Assembly (NCBI GenBank): GCA_965242805.1
Contig: CBDETD010000002.1
Span: forward strand, 4,402,001 to 4,466,000
Length of the DNA stretch: 64,000 nt
From: JANQEU01 sp965242805
Lineage (GTDB): Bacteria > Bacteroidota > Bacteroidia > Cytophagales > Cyclobacteriaceae
Direction: 5' to 3'
Shown in pieces: positions 33,876 through 42,743 of this stretch. The notes under the pieces were generated by a model, which had not been told where the DNA came from, did not search any database, and saw only the letters and a list, made by a program, of their open reading frames with translations. Within the stretch, counting starts at the first letter, position 1; each line of letters starts with the position of its first letter. The position numbers and the translations under genes were made by a program.

Positions 33876-34960
33876 TGAACTATAATCTGCTTGACATATG
33901 GATTTTTTACATTATTCTGCCATATAAATCCATCAATGATATAATGAGTGATTTGTGGGATTGCCAGGAATCCTATTGACATTATTTGCCAATTTATTGA
34001 AGGCAAATCGGTCGGGTAACTGAGAATGGATGAAAAAAAGTCTACATTGTCTCTGTATACAAGCAAATCCCAAAGATATTCCTCCCCAAAGGCAAATAGA
34101 AAAACAGTAATAAGGAGAATACCCGCCAAAAGATATCGATGGATTGGTAAATACCTCCCTTTGAGTTTCATTTTTTCATTCTGGTAAAAGATTATCAGCG
34201 CAAGGTATGGGACACCATGTGCAACAACATTTGTAAGGGTGAAAACAAGATCCGAATTGAAGTAAATTATTCCAAGTGACCAGTTTCCTGCCGTGGTCAG
34301 GACCCACAATATCTTGCCGGTAGGGAAAGGTCTCTTTATGTCTTTTCTCCAATTGATGATTTCCTCCACCAGCCAATAGCCAAGTATTCCCAGGTATAGA
34401 ATATTCCCAATTGTGGAGAACACATTAGTTAGGTCCGAATTGAGGTTGAGAATGAAAAAGTCGCCTTCTATAAACCATTCAAAGTTGCGGTCAGGATGGA
34501 AATGCCAATAAATCACAGGGTAGATCATTGAGAGGTAAATAATCAGGTTATCGCCAATGATCTTTGACCTGAAATCACCTAATCTGGCTTTGTAGATCCT
34601 CATAAAGCCAAACTGTTGCCTTATGAAGTGATAGACGGCAACATATGCCAGACATCTCCAAAAGAGGTCAATGGAAATGGAAGCTAATCCAAAAGCTCCA
34701 ATGAAACTTATCACAGGTGCAGAAATAAGTAGCTTCCGATGATTACTAAATTCCTCCTTATCAAAATAAGTCCGATGAAAAGAACTCCAAACATGACTAA
34801 CATCAATCCCGATCACTATGGTAATCCATATCCATAAAGGTATGTCGGCATTCAGGGTTCGTTCCGATAATTGGAAGGCAATTAGCCAACACACCCATAC
34901 CGGAGCATAAAGTATGAAAAGATCAATTTTTCCAGAGAATAGCCAGGTTCTTCCTGTCAT
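33872..34960 (-). CDS. His-rich polytopic membrane protein of unknown function
   Basis: A 362-aa protein with about nine membrane segments. Histidines sit at conserved-looking spots near helix ends: VSHVWSSFHRTYFDKEEF, VYHFIRQQFGFMRIY, VVAHGVPYLALI and ITHYIIDGFIW. This spacing recalls membrane di-metal enzymes or haem-copper-like sites, but no known family is recognised. It overlaps its upstream and downstream genes by 4 bp each, so it is translated in step with an aminopropyltransferase-like protein and an amine-oxidase-like protein. Membrane-embedded processing or transport of a polyamine product is possible. Confidence 0.65.
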   Translation of the reverse strand: MTGRTWLFSGKIDLFILYAPVWVCWLIAFQLSERTLNADIPLWIWITIVIGIDVSHVWSSFHRTYFDKEEFSNHRKLLISAPVISFIGAFGLASISIDLFWRCLAYVAVYHFIRQQFGFMRIYKARLGDFRSKIIGDNLIIYLSMIYPVIYWHFHPDRNFEWFIEGDFFILNLNSDLTNVFSTIGNILYLGILGYWLVEEIINWRKDIKRPFPTGKILWVLTTAGNWSLGIIYFNSDLVFTLTNVVAHGVPYLALIIFYQNEKMKLKGRYLPIHRYLLAGILLITVFLFAFGEEYLWDLLVYRDNVDFFSSILSYPTDLPSINWQIMSIGFLAIPQITHYIIDGFIWQNNVKNPYVKQIIVH

Positions 34961-36204
34961 TGGTCCGCGTTGTTTTGAGCCTGAAGAATAATTGGGTCAT
35001 CAATCCGATTAATACGTCCTTTGAGAGGATGGAAATATTCTTGCCTCCCAAATGACAGCATCATATTCATTGCATCTTTATTCCACCATTTGGTTGGTAT
35101 GTTTAATTCAACATTCTGAAGGAGTTCTTTCATTTCAAAAGGAAGTAATTGGTTTGAAGCAATTATCCAACTCCAGTGTCCAATGGTAGGGATCTGGCAG
35201 TGGTAGGGTAATAAATTCAAATCAACAGATCTTAGGGTCTCACCGATGATTTCAAATGGGGTATTTGAAAGGTATGGATTTCCCGATTGCATCAGGACCA
35301 AACCATTTTCATCTAACCTGTTTACGCACATTTGAAGAAATTCCTGCGAATAGTATTGGGCTTTGTCAATATTGGTAGGATCTACTGTATCGATGATTAT
35401 TAGATCGTATGATGAAGAGTCTGTCAGCAAATGTGTTGCCGGATCATTTTGTAAAACTTCCAGAATCTCAGGATTCATGAAATTGACCAGATCCGTTTCT
35501 TGCCTCAGAAATTGGTAAAATTCCAAATCAAGGGGAACTATACTCAATTTTTCAATTGTATTGAATTTTGTTAATTCCGATTCAACAATTCCATTTTCAC
35601 CACCAATGACCAATATTCTGGAATTATCATGGATAATATGCATTACAGGCTGAATATATGCTTCACCATACATGTGTCTGTCCAGCGTCGAATACTGCAA
35701 TCTGTCGTTATAATATAGCCAGTGTTCATTTTTCCATTCTGCGATATGAATTGTGCCTTTCCTGGTAGTTTTAATGGTTTCCAATTGATCATAGTACTTC
35801 CTTTGATCTACATTGAATTCGTACGGGTATATCCAAACTGCGATAAAGGAAACGATCACAACACCTTTCCCCAGGAGATGATCTTTAAGAAGAAAAATCA
35901 GGGCAATAACAACACAAAAGACGTGGATCATCAACCAACCAAAGTCACTTACGGTAACCAGATAGGACATCACAGGAATGAGGGTAAAAGGAATGGTAGA
36001 TAATGTTAAAACTAAAACTATTGTCCATATTCTTGAGAAATTGGCTTGGATCCTGTCCAATAATATGCTTGATATAAGGAATACCAGTACTAAACCCGCC
36101 CTGTCAGCTATGGAGAACTCATAATAGTGGCCATAGATCCGAAATGACCATAAAAGCCCGAGGATCCCGACGATCAGCGATATGGTAAGAGAAAGCGTCC
36201 TCAA
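34957..36204 (-). CDS. divergent membrane aminopropyltransferase-like protein
   Basis: A 415-aa paralog of the 28066 product with about five N-terminal membrane helices instead of seven and a C-terminal Rossmann domain. The domain is recognisable from ILVIGGENGIVESEL, YDLIIIDTVDPTNIDKAQYY and LVLMQSGNPYLSN. The AdoMet motif is GGENG rather than GGGDG, and the next strand reads SIVPLD where the intact enzyme has DLVDIDP. Binding of decarboxylated AdoMet may therefore be altered or lost. DTVDP still supplies an acidic residue at the catalytic site. It could be a regulatory pseudoenzyme or make a different product. It overlaps neighbours by 4 bp at each end. Confidence 0.78.
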   Translation of the reverse strand: MRTLSLTISLIVGILGLLWSFRIYGHYYEFSIADRAGLVLVFLISSILLDRIQANFSRIWTIVLVLTLSTIPFTLIPVMSYLVTVSDFGWLMIHVFCVVIALIFLLKDHLLGKGVVIVSFIAVWIYPYEFNVDQRKYYDQLETIKTTRKGTIHIAEWKNEHWLYYNDRLQYSTLDRHMYGEAYIQPVMHIIHDNSRILVIGGENGIVESELTKFNTIEKLSIVPLDLEFYQFLRQETDLVNFMNPEILEVLQNDPATHLLTDSSSYDLIIIDTVDPTNIDKAQYYSQEFLQMCVNRLDENGLVLMQSGNPYLSNTPFEIIGETLRSVDLNLLPYHCQIPTIGHWSWIIASNQLLPFEMKELLQNVELNIPTKWWNKDAMNMMLSFGRQEYFHPLKGRINRIDDPIILQAQNNADQ

Positions 36205-36983
36205 TCTTTGTTCTTCTCTTTGAGGCGTTCGCTGATTTCATGTTCAAAACCGGAAGCAATAATACCCGCTGGTAAGGCAAATATGCCAACTCCCAAAATA
36301 GCTATGAAACCTCCCAATGCCCTACCAATTCCTGTCATCGGATATATATCACCATAGCCAACTGTAGTAAGTGTAGCTACTCCCCACCACATAGTTGCTG
36401 GTATGCTGCTAAACGCCTCTGGTTGTGCTTCGTTTTCCACATAGTACATGAGGCTTGAAGCAAGTATCAACATGACCATAACTATTGTGAACGTGATCAG
36501 TAGTTCTTCCTTCCTTTTAGTCATCACACGTACGATCATATTGAATGCGGTTGAGTATCGTCCCATTTTAAAGATCCGAACAATCCTAAAGAGCCTAAGG
36601 ATACGTAGAAAACGCCCGTCCATAGCGAATATGAGGGGAAGGTAAAATGGCATAATTGCCAGTAAATCAATGACTGCTATGAATGAAAATATAAACTTTA
36701 TTCTACCCCAAACCGGATGTTTATATTTTTCATAATAGGTACAGGTCCATAGTCTTCCCAGGTATTCGATAGTGAATACAAATACTGAGAAGTATTCAAA
36801 ATACTCAAACAGTTCCGGCACATGACTATAAATGCTTTCGACAGTTTCCAGGATCACGGCCAGAACATTCAAGAGGATCATCGTCATGATGAATAGGTCA
36901 AATCTTCTGCTTAGCTTGTCATCTCCTTCGTCTTTTTCAAGCGTTTCGAATATTCGTCTTTTATTGATTTTCATGTTCTCCAA
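36201..36983 (-). CDS. six-helix voltage-gated K+ channel (Kv/KvAP type)
   Basis: A 260-aa ion channel. S1-S4 occupy residues about 25-150, with an arginine-rich S4 (FLRILRLFRIVRIFKMGRY). The pore loop holds the selectivity filter TTVGYGDIYP between S5 and S6. A short Glu/Lys-rich tail follows. Selectivity for K+ is clear. The gene follows speD by 43 bp and overlaps the aminopropyltransferase-like gene by 4 bp. Cytoplasmic polyamines are well-known blockers of K+ channels in other systems, so co-production with polyamine enzymes is suggestive, but no direct interaction can be read from sequence. Confidence 0.93.
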   Translation of the reverse strand: MENMKINKRRIFETLEKDEGDDKLSRRFDLFIMTMILLNVLAVILETVESIYSHVPELFEYFEYFSVFVFTIEYLGRLWTCTYYEKYKHPVWGRIKFIFSFIAVIDLLAIMPFYLPLIFAMDGRFLRILRLFRIVRIFKMGRYSTAFNMIVRVMTKRKEELLITFTIVMVMLILASSLMYYVENEAQPEAFSSIPATMWWGVATLTTVGYGDIYPMTGIGRALGGFIAILGVGIFALPAGIIASGFEHEISERLKEKNKD

Positions 36984-37026
36984 TTATTTCAAGACGAATC
37001 TACGTTTTTCGTAAGAAAAGATTATT

Positions 37027-37368
37027 TCAAACCGTATTATGAAAGGTGGTATTAAAAATCTTCACGAAATCGACGTACATCTGTCGATTGCAGCTGGATA
37101 ATTCTATGTAGGTTTTATTGGCCTCCGGAAATGTGTGAAGGGCACAGTGACTTTCTGCCAGTAACCAGAGTGCGGTGTAACCTTCAGGAAGGAATTTGTG
37201 ATCAATAAAATTGAGGATCGTAAATCCAGAATCATTAAGGATTTCTTCCATTTGAGATTTCAATGATTCATGATCGGATCCTTTGATCCACGTATTGTAA
37301 TTATCAATTAGTGCGTCCAATTCTTTTAGATAAACGTCCAAAAGTAAGAGATGGATACCAATTTGCAT
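37027..37368 (-). CDS. speD: S-adenosylmethionine decarboxylase proenzyme
   Basis: ATG 37368 gives 113 residues (MQIGIHLLLLDVY), the normal size for the prokaryotic class 1 enzyme. The longer frame to 37425 adds an unlike extension. The processing site is LAESHCALHT. Ser73, the pyruvoyl precursor, is followed by His78 and Cys93 (in IELSSCN). The Ser-His and Ser-Cys spacings of 5 and 20 equal those of T. maritima SpeD (S63, H68, C83, from memory). It also has HKFLPEGYTALWLL. It autocleaves and decarboxylates AdoMet, supplying the aminopropyl donor for the synthases at 28066 and perhaps 34957. It is first in the - strand operon; its start is 62 bp from the divergent gene at 37431. Confidence 0.85.
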   Translation of the reverse strand: MQIGIHLLLLDVYLKELDALIDNYNTWIKGSDHESLKSQMEEILNDSGFTILNFIDHKFLPEGYTALWLLAESHCALHTFPEANKTYIELSSCNRQMYVDFVKIFNTTFHNTV

Positions 37369-37430
37369 GAAAAGTAATGTTTTAAGTGAGATTGATAAAT
37401 TCGTTGTTGTATCTAAAAAACTCAATCAAG

Positions 37431-38009
37431 ATGAAAACTCACCAAGTTGTAGTGTTCCTTTGTATTTTGTCCATGGCATTTAAAGCCAACTCCCAAAAAA
37501 TGGATTTCATTCCCAATGAAACTATTCCATTTGGAAGATTTAATCCTGCAGCTCCAAAAGAAGTACGGGACTACGAAGAGATGATCGGGATATGTGACTG
37601 TAAATCTCTTGCAAGAAGATCTGATGGCACCTGGCCCGATTCTGTAAATATGGTTTGGAAGTTTGAGTACATTTTCAATGGTCGAGCTGTCCAGGATAGA
37701 ACCTTCCGTGAGGATGGCTTCAATGCTACGAGCATTCGCCAGTACGACCCTGATAGCTCGAGGTGGGTCGTTTCATATTTTAGCTCCAATTCCGCCAATC
37801 CCTCTGCTCCTGTTTGGACCGGCAATAGAGACAAGGAACAAATGATATTGTATAAGGAACAGACTGCACCAAACGGAATGAAAGGTTACTATAGGATCAC
37901 ATTTTATGAGATCACTCATCGAGGTTTCAGATGGAAAGGTGAATGGGTCAGTGAGAACGAATCCGTCGTATTTCCTAATTGGTATATTGACTGCAAAAAG
38001 AGACTATGA
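37431..38009 (+). CDS. secreted hypothetical protein (DUF1579-like size and layout)
   Basis: ATG 37431 (MKTHQVVVFLCILSMAFKANS) gives a clean signal peptide; the longer frame to 37386 does not. The mature 170 residues are mostly beta strands with many aromatic residues: CDCKSLARRSDGTW, VWKFEYIFNGRAVQDRTF, RWVVSYFSSN, YYRITFYEITHRGFRWKGEW. Two nearby Cys (IGICDCK) and one near the end could pair. It resembles the lipocalin-like single-domain proteins annotated DUF1579, but I am not sure of this. It is divergent from speD. Confidence 0.55.
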   Translation: MKTHQVVVFLCILSMAFKANSQKMDFIPNETIPFGRFNPAAPKEVRDYEEMIGICDCKSLARRSDGTWPDSVNMVWKFEYIFNGRAVQDRTFREDGFNATSIRQYDPDSSRWVVSYFSSNSANPSAPVWTGNRDKEQMILYKEQTAPNGMKGYYRITFYEITHRGFRWKGEWVSENESVVFPNWYIDCKKRL

Positions 38010-38060
38010 TTTTTCTTTTTTGATTCCTTTTTAAATTGTGGTCTTAGTTATTGCCCATTG

Positions 38061-39284
38061 ATGAGAAGACGTAAATTCCTGAATAGAGCTTCACTTTCTG
38101 CTTTGACGCTGGCAGTTGGAGCCAAAATACCGTATGCTGCCAATCTTAATGAGGATTTTGTTCCTGTAATTTTAGATCAAAACGATCCTTATACTTTATT
38201 CGATAAGCATAAGGATATGGTAGTCTTGAATGATCGGCCCTGGAATGTGGAAGCTCAGGCGCATATTCTGGATGATAACATAACTCCTGCTGAAAAGATG
38301 TTTATTAGAAACAATGGAATTATTCCAAAGGACATTGACATCGATTCCTGGAAGTTGAATATCGAGGGGGAGTCTATAAGCGCACCAACCACTTTTACCA
38401 TTCAAGATCTAAAATCAAAATTTACAAAGTACACCTACCAATTAACATTGGAGTGTGGTGGTAATGGTCGTAATGAATTCAATCCTCCTGCAAAGGGCAA
38501 TCAATGGACAATAGGGGCAGTCTCGTGTGCCACATGGAGTGGTTTGAGATTGTCGGATCTATTAAGCGAAGTAGGAATAAAAGATAACGCTCTTTACATA
38601 GGATACTATGGAGCCGATACGCATTTAAGCGGGGATCCAAATCGTGATCCGATTTCAAGGGGGATCCCGATTTCCAAGGCCATGATGGAAGAGACTCTAC
38701 TTGCTTATGAAATGAACGGAAATCCCATTCCACTTGCACATGGCTATCCCCTGAGACTGGTAGCCGGAGGATGGCCTGCTTCTGCGTCAGGTAAGTGGCT
38801 CAATAGGTTGACTGTCCGGGATAGAGTTCATGATGGTGAGAAGATGGGTGGTCAATCTTACAGGGTTCCTTGTGAACCTGTTGCTCCTGGAACTAAGGTG
38901 GATGATGAAGACATGTGTATTATTGAATCGATGCCCGTGAAATCTCTGATAACGTATCCAAAGACCGGAGCTGTTCTCAAATCAGGGCAACAGCTAGAGC
39001 TCAGAGGCCATGCTTGGGCTGGGGAATTGGAGGTGGCGAGAATGGAAATATCAATAGATTTTGGAGCTACATGGAAAAACTGTGATCTGGCAAAACCTGC
39101 CAATCGATTATCGTGGCAGCACTTCAATTGTCAGGTTGATTTTCCTGAAAATGGATATTACGAAGTATGGGCTAAAGCAACCGACAGTGCAGGCAAATCG
39201 CAGCCCATGGTCCTTCCGGGCTGGAATCCAAAGGGATATTTAAATAACGCATGTCATCGTATTGCAGTGAAAGTGGAAGCCTAG
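38061..39284 (+). CDS. Tat-exported sulfite oxidase-family molybdoenzyme (SorA-like)
   Basis: ATG 38061 begins MRRRKFLNRASLSALTL, a Tat signal; the TTG at 38058 is one codon earlier. The molybdopterin domain includes TLECGGNGRNEF with the Mo-ligating Cys132, TWSGLRLSDLL, and HGYPLRLVAGGWPASASGKW. The C-terminal Ig-like dimerisation domain follows (LRGHAWAG, VEISIDFGATW-like region). It oxidises sulfite to sulfate in the periplasm. The monohaem cytochrome gene begins 1 bp after its stop, as in SorAB pairs, so electrons probably pass to that cytochrome. Other members of the family act on other substrates, so sulfite is probable but not certain. Confidence 0.88.
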   Translation: MRRRKFLNRASLSALTLAVGAKIPYAANLNEDFVPVILDQNDPYTLFDKHKDMVVLNDRPWNVEAQAHILDDNITPAEKMFIRNNGIIPKDIDIDSWKLNIEGESISAPTTFTIQDLKSKFTKYTYQLTLECGGNGRNEFNPPAKGNQWTIGAVSCATWSGLRLSDLLSEVGIKDNALYIGYYGADTHLSGDPNRDPISRGIPISKAMMEETLLAYEMNGNPIPLAHGYPLRLVAGGWPASASGKWLNRLTVRDRVHDGEKMGGQSYRVPCEPVAPGTKVDDEDMCIIESMPVKSLITYPKTGAVLKSGQQLELRGHAWAGELEVARMEISIDFGATWKNCDLAKPANRLSWQHFNCQVDFPENGYYEVWAKATDSAGKSQPMVLPGWNPKGYLNNACHRIAVKVEA

Positions 39285-39285
39285 T

Positions 39286-39690
39286 ATGAATAGTTTCTTT
39301 AAGATCTTTTTGGGAACTATCATAATCTTCGGAGGTATACTCCTTTTCGTATTAAATCCGGATCTTCTTTCGTTCGAATCCCCCAAATCAGTTGCAGAGG
39401 AAGAAGTACTTAGGATCCATGCGGAAAGTGGATTGATAGATGATGAGGGATTACAAATGGTTTTGATTCATTGCACTGGATGTCATTCAGCGAAACTGAT
39501 ATCTCAAAACAGGGCCACAGAAGATGGATGGATAAGTATGATCCGCTGGATGCAGGCGACCCAGGGACTTTGGCCACTTGGAGAAAATGAGAAGACCATA
39601 GTCCAATACCTGGCAAAGAATTACGCACCTCAAAAAATTGGCAGAAGGTCCAATCTTGAAAATATTGAATGGTATTCTTTGGAACAATAA
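39286..39690 (+). CDS. monohaem c-type cytochrome (SorB-like)
   Basis: A 134-aa protein with an N-terminal hydrophobic anchor (FLGTIIIFGGILLFVL) and one haem site HCTGCH (Cys63, Cys66, His67). A later methionine in GWISMIRWMQ could be the sixth ligand. It starts 1 bp after the sulfite oxidase-type gene, so the pair is almost certainly co-translated. It would accept electrons from SorA and pass them to the respiratory chain. A hydroxylase-type gene follows 24 bp later. Confidence 0.82.
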   Translation: MNSFFKIFLGTIIIFGGILLFVLNPDLLSFESPKSVAEEEVLRIHAESGLIDDEGLQMVLIHCTGCHSAKLISQNRATEDGWISMIRWMQATQGLWPLGENEKTIVQYLAKNYAPQKIGRRSNLENIEWYSLEQ

Positions 39691-39714
39691 TGTTCATTAT
39701 TTGATTGTGTAAAT

Positions 39715-40587
39715 GTGGAATACCTAAATGACTTTTATTCATCATTTTTAGGGACAGTCGATTGGACCTGGAAATCAATACTTTTTCAAGTACCGTGGTA
39801 TAATAATTACTTCTGGGGTTTAGTATTAATCTCCCTTTTTGTTTGGTTGCTGGAAATCATTTTTCCCTGGAGAAAAGAACAATCTATTTTTCGAAAGGAC
39901 TTCTGGATGGATGGATTTTACATGTTCTTCAACTTTTTCATTTTCAGTATAGTGATTAGTGGATTTTACACAGTCATTGAAAAGCTATTTGCCGGAGTAG
40001 GATTAGGGATGACATCTTTGGTCCTTTTAGATATTTCAGAATTTCCGCAGTGGCTTCAGCTTCTGATTTTCTTCATCTTACTGGATTTTGTACAATGGTT
40101 TACTCATATACTTCTTCATAAGATCCCAGCACTGTGGCAATTTCATAAAGTTCATCATTCAGTTGAGGAAATGGGATTTGCTGCTCACTTACGCTACCAT
40201 TGGATGGAAAATGTGCTCTACAAACCATTGAAAACATTTGGTGTTATGGTACTGGGTGGATTTGAGCCATCACAAGCATTTGTTGTTCATTTTCTGGCAA
40301 TTGGAATAGGTCATTTTAATCATTCAAACATCAAGATCACATGGGGGCCATTGAAGTACGTATTCAATAACCCAGTAATGCATCTCTGGCATCATGCATT
40401 GAACATCCCGCAAAGAAAATTATCTGGCGTTAACTTCGGAATTAGTCTTAGTCTATGGGACTATCTCTTCGGTACCAATTATATTCCGGAGGAGGATGGT
40501 GGCATCCCTCTTGGATTTGATGACATGGATAAATTCCCCAAAGACTTTGTTCATCAGAACCTGTATGGATTTAAAGGTTCCAAATAG
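39715..40587 (+). CDS. sterol desaturase/fatty-acid hydroxylase-fold membrane protein
   Basis: GTG at 39715 is the start; the ATG at 39713 is out of frame and soon stops. The 290-aa protein has four or more membrane helices and the di-iron histidine clusters of the superfamily: HILLHK, HKVHHS, HFNHSN and HLWHHALN. It should hydroxylate or desaturate a lipid or carotenoid-type substrate. It follows the SorAB-like pair by 24 bp, perhaps by chance. The family is clear; the substrate is unknown. Confidence 0.88.
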   Translation: MEYLNDFYSSFLGTVDWTWKSILFQVPWYNNYFWGLVLISLFVWLLEIIFPWRKEQSIFRKDFWMDGFYMFFNFFIFSIVISGFYTVIEKLFAGVGLGMTSLVLLDISEFPQWLQLLIFFILLDFVQWFTHILLHKIPALWQFHKVHHSVEEMGFAAHLRYHWMENVLYKPLKTFGVMVLGGFEPSQAFVVHFLAIGIGHFNHSNIKITWGPLKYVFNNPVMHLWHHALNIPQRKLSGVNFGISLSLWDYLFGTNYIPEEDGGIPLGFDDMDKFPKDFVHQNLYGFKGSK

Positions 40588-40731
40588 GAACTCGTTCACC
40601 TAATTTAATTCCTGTTCACTGAAGTTTTTTTCCACTTCATTCAATCGAGAATATCAATCCCGATCTTTTTCGGTTTCTTACATAGTTTACCGCTCAGCTA
40701 TCGGAAATTAGACCACTCGCTGTCTTGTGCT

Positions 40732-42066
40732 ATGAAGTGGTTACTTAATGCAGGTCTTACTGATTCCACCCCAGTTTCAGAAAGAACGAAAGTATACTTG
40801 TTAAACAGACTCATACTGGTATGTATGAGTATAAACATTGGAATTTTCGTTCTTGATATGTTTTTGGGTGTTTACGTTAACGGACTCGCCAATCTGGGAC
40901 TTATTTCAATTTATTACCCCCTCTATTTACTACATCACAAGGGAAAGTATGCATTGGTAAGGAATCTCTTTTCAATTCTTATAAATACATTCATTGTAGT
41001 CATGTCCGTAGCTACTTACCATCAGGATAGGTGGACGGAAACTGAAAACATACTTTTTGCCAGTATTGCGGCCACAATTTTCCTTTATAATAAGCGAGGT
41101 CGAATTGCTGCCGTTTTGATTGTCTCCATAATTTTATTCGGCCTAAAATTCTACAAGTTCCAATATTTCGGATTGCCTTGGGATTCTAATTTCACCTTGA
41201 CAATCGTAAACAACTCCTTGACGATAGTAGCCCTTTATTTTTTCATGGCAGCTTTCCAAAAGGAGTTTACTTCTGCCGTGGAGAGGACTGTTTTTCTAAA
41301 TGATGGACTAAACCGACAGAAGGAAGAATTGGAGATCAAGGAAAAGAGACTGACTGAATTAAATGACACAAAAAACAAACTGTTCTCGGTTGTAGCACAT
41401 GATCTGAAAAACCCATTGAATCTTCTCTACGGATTGGTCCAAATGAGCAATGACGGTAATTTCTCCGGACCAGAGCTCAAGTCTCATAATGAAAGAATTC
41501 AAAAGAACCTTCACTCCGTGAACCACATGTTGAATAATGTCCTGATATGGGCAAAATCACAGTTAGATGGTTATAAGATTCAAAAAGAAATAATAGTTCT
41601 TGAATATCTCGTTGAGGAGGTCATTATTTTCTACTCTGAAATGGCAGAAAGCAAAGACCTGACATTCAAAACCGATATCAAATCTGATCTGGCAGTTCTC
41701 GTAGACCAGAATCTTTTAAAGATCGCATTGAGAAATGTGATAAACAATGCCATTAAATATTCTCATGAAGGAGGTCAGATCAAAATCTATGAAAAGATTC
41801 ATGGAGATGATGTATTTCTCTGCGTGGAAGACCAGGGTGTTGGTATGACAAAAGAAATCATATCAAAAATCAGGTCTGAAGAGATGATAGATTCAGAGTA
41901 CGGAACAGGAGGAGAAGCTGGAACTGGTTTGGGATTGAAGCTTTGCAATGAAATGCTGAAAATGAATGATTCGGAATTGCTCATTGACAGTGAGCCTGGA
42001 CACGGCACAAAGATGAAAATAAAGCTCGCCTTGGTAAAGGTTGATGAGGTGGTCAGTAAAGCTTAG
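40732..42066 (+). CDS. membrane sensor histidine kinase
   Basis: A 444-aa kinase with about six membrane helices (residues 25-190), a coiled-coil linker (RQKEELEIKEKRLTELND), a HisKA domain with the phospho-acceptor His223 in SVVAHDLKNPLN, and a HATPase domain (NVINNAIKYSHEGG, VEDQGVGM, GTGLGLKLC). No response regulator is adjacent, so it is an orphan. A paralog of the same length is at 52266. A strong terminator follows the stop directly. Confidence 0.93.
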   Translation: MKWLLNAGLTDSTPVSERTKVYLLNRLILVCMSINIGIFVLDMFLGVYVNGLANLGLISIYYPLYLLHHKGKYALVRNLFSILINTFIVVMSVATYHQDRWTETENILFASIAATIFLYNKRGRIAAVLIVSIILFGLKFYKFQYFGLPWDSNFTLTIVNNSLTIVALYFFMAAFQKEFTSAVERTVFLNDGLNRQKEELEIKEKRLTELNDTKNKLFSVVAHDLKNPLNLLYGLVQMSNDGNFSGPELKSHNERIQKNLHSVNHMLNNVLIWAKSQLDGYKIQKEIIVLEYLVEEVIIFYSEMAESKDLTFKTDIKSDLAVLVDQNLLKIALRNVINNAIKYSHEGGQIKIYEKIHGDDVFLCVEDQGVGMTKEIISKIRSEEMIDSEYGTGGEAGTGLGLKLCNEMLKMNDSELLIDSEPGHGTKMKIKLALVKVDEVVSKA

Positions 42067-42067
42067 C

Positions 42068-42099
42068 AAAAAAAGGTCATGTCTGACCACGACCTTTTT
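42068..42099. terminator. bidirectional terminator
   Basis: AAAAAGGTC (42070-42078) pairs with GACCTTTTT (42091-42099). T-runs exist on both strands. It separates the convergent histidine kinase and DUF2911 genes and could serve both. Confidence 0.8.
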
Positions 42100-42118
42100 C
42101 CACACTAAATTTCTTCAA

Positions 42119-42706
42119 CTATAATCCAATAGGAACACTGACCATGGTACCGTCCCAACCGATGATCATATTTGCTCCACTCTCACCTTCTTCGAACAAA
42201 ATACTCATCGCTTCTACGGTGGCAGTAGTCTTCTGAGTCGGAACGGTGATTTTGGCAATAGTGCTTTCTTCCGGTTTGAAACCATAATTTCCCCATCCGT
42301 CAAGATCTGAACTGAACATAATTGTCCATGCGTCTTCGTTGACCATAGCATACATAGTGTACCTTCCTGCGGATACTGTTTGACCGTCTATGGTGACATC
42401 CTGCATAAACAATATTTCCGTAGATTCATTCGCACCTATTCTCCATACTTCTCCATACTTTATGAGATCCCCAAAAATCACTCGATCGTTTTTCTGAGGC
42501 CTGGAGTATAGCACACGAATAATGGGTTTAGCATTTTTTCCTTCATCTGTTTTTGCAAATACGCGGAATGCAACCCGAGGAGGATAGTAGGCAATGTCCA
42601 TAGGGCTTTTATCCATTTTAGGAAATTCCTGGGACTCCGCACTTAATACACAAATTACAGCGAGAACGGATAATGCGATTCTCTTAAGATTGATTTTATT
42701 TCTCAT
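42119..42706 (-). CDS. DUF2911 secreted protein
   Basis: A 195-aa protein with a signal peptide (ISLRI-like start RIALSVLAVICVLSAES). The rest matches DUF2911: VLYSRPQKNDRVIFGDLIKY, GEVWRIGANESTEILF, TVSAGRYTMYAMV, DAWTIMFSSDLDGWGNY. These are all-beta proteins common in Bacteroidota whose role is unknown. It stands alone, 37 bp downstream (in its direction) of the TfoX-like gene at 42744 with which it may share a transcript. Confidence 0.85.
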   Translation of the reverse strand: MRNKINLKRIALSVLAVICVLSAESQEFPKMDKSPMDIAYYPPRVAFRVFAKTDEGKNAKPIIRVLYSRPQKNDRVIFGDLIKYGEVWRIGANESTEILFMQDVTIDGQTVSAGRYTMYAMVNEDAWTIMFSSDLDGWGNYGFKPEESTIAKITVPTQKTTATVEAMSILFEEGESGANMIIGWDGTMVSVPIGL

Positions 42707-42743
42707 AGTGACACAATTATTTTCATAAGTTAAGTGATTACGA

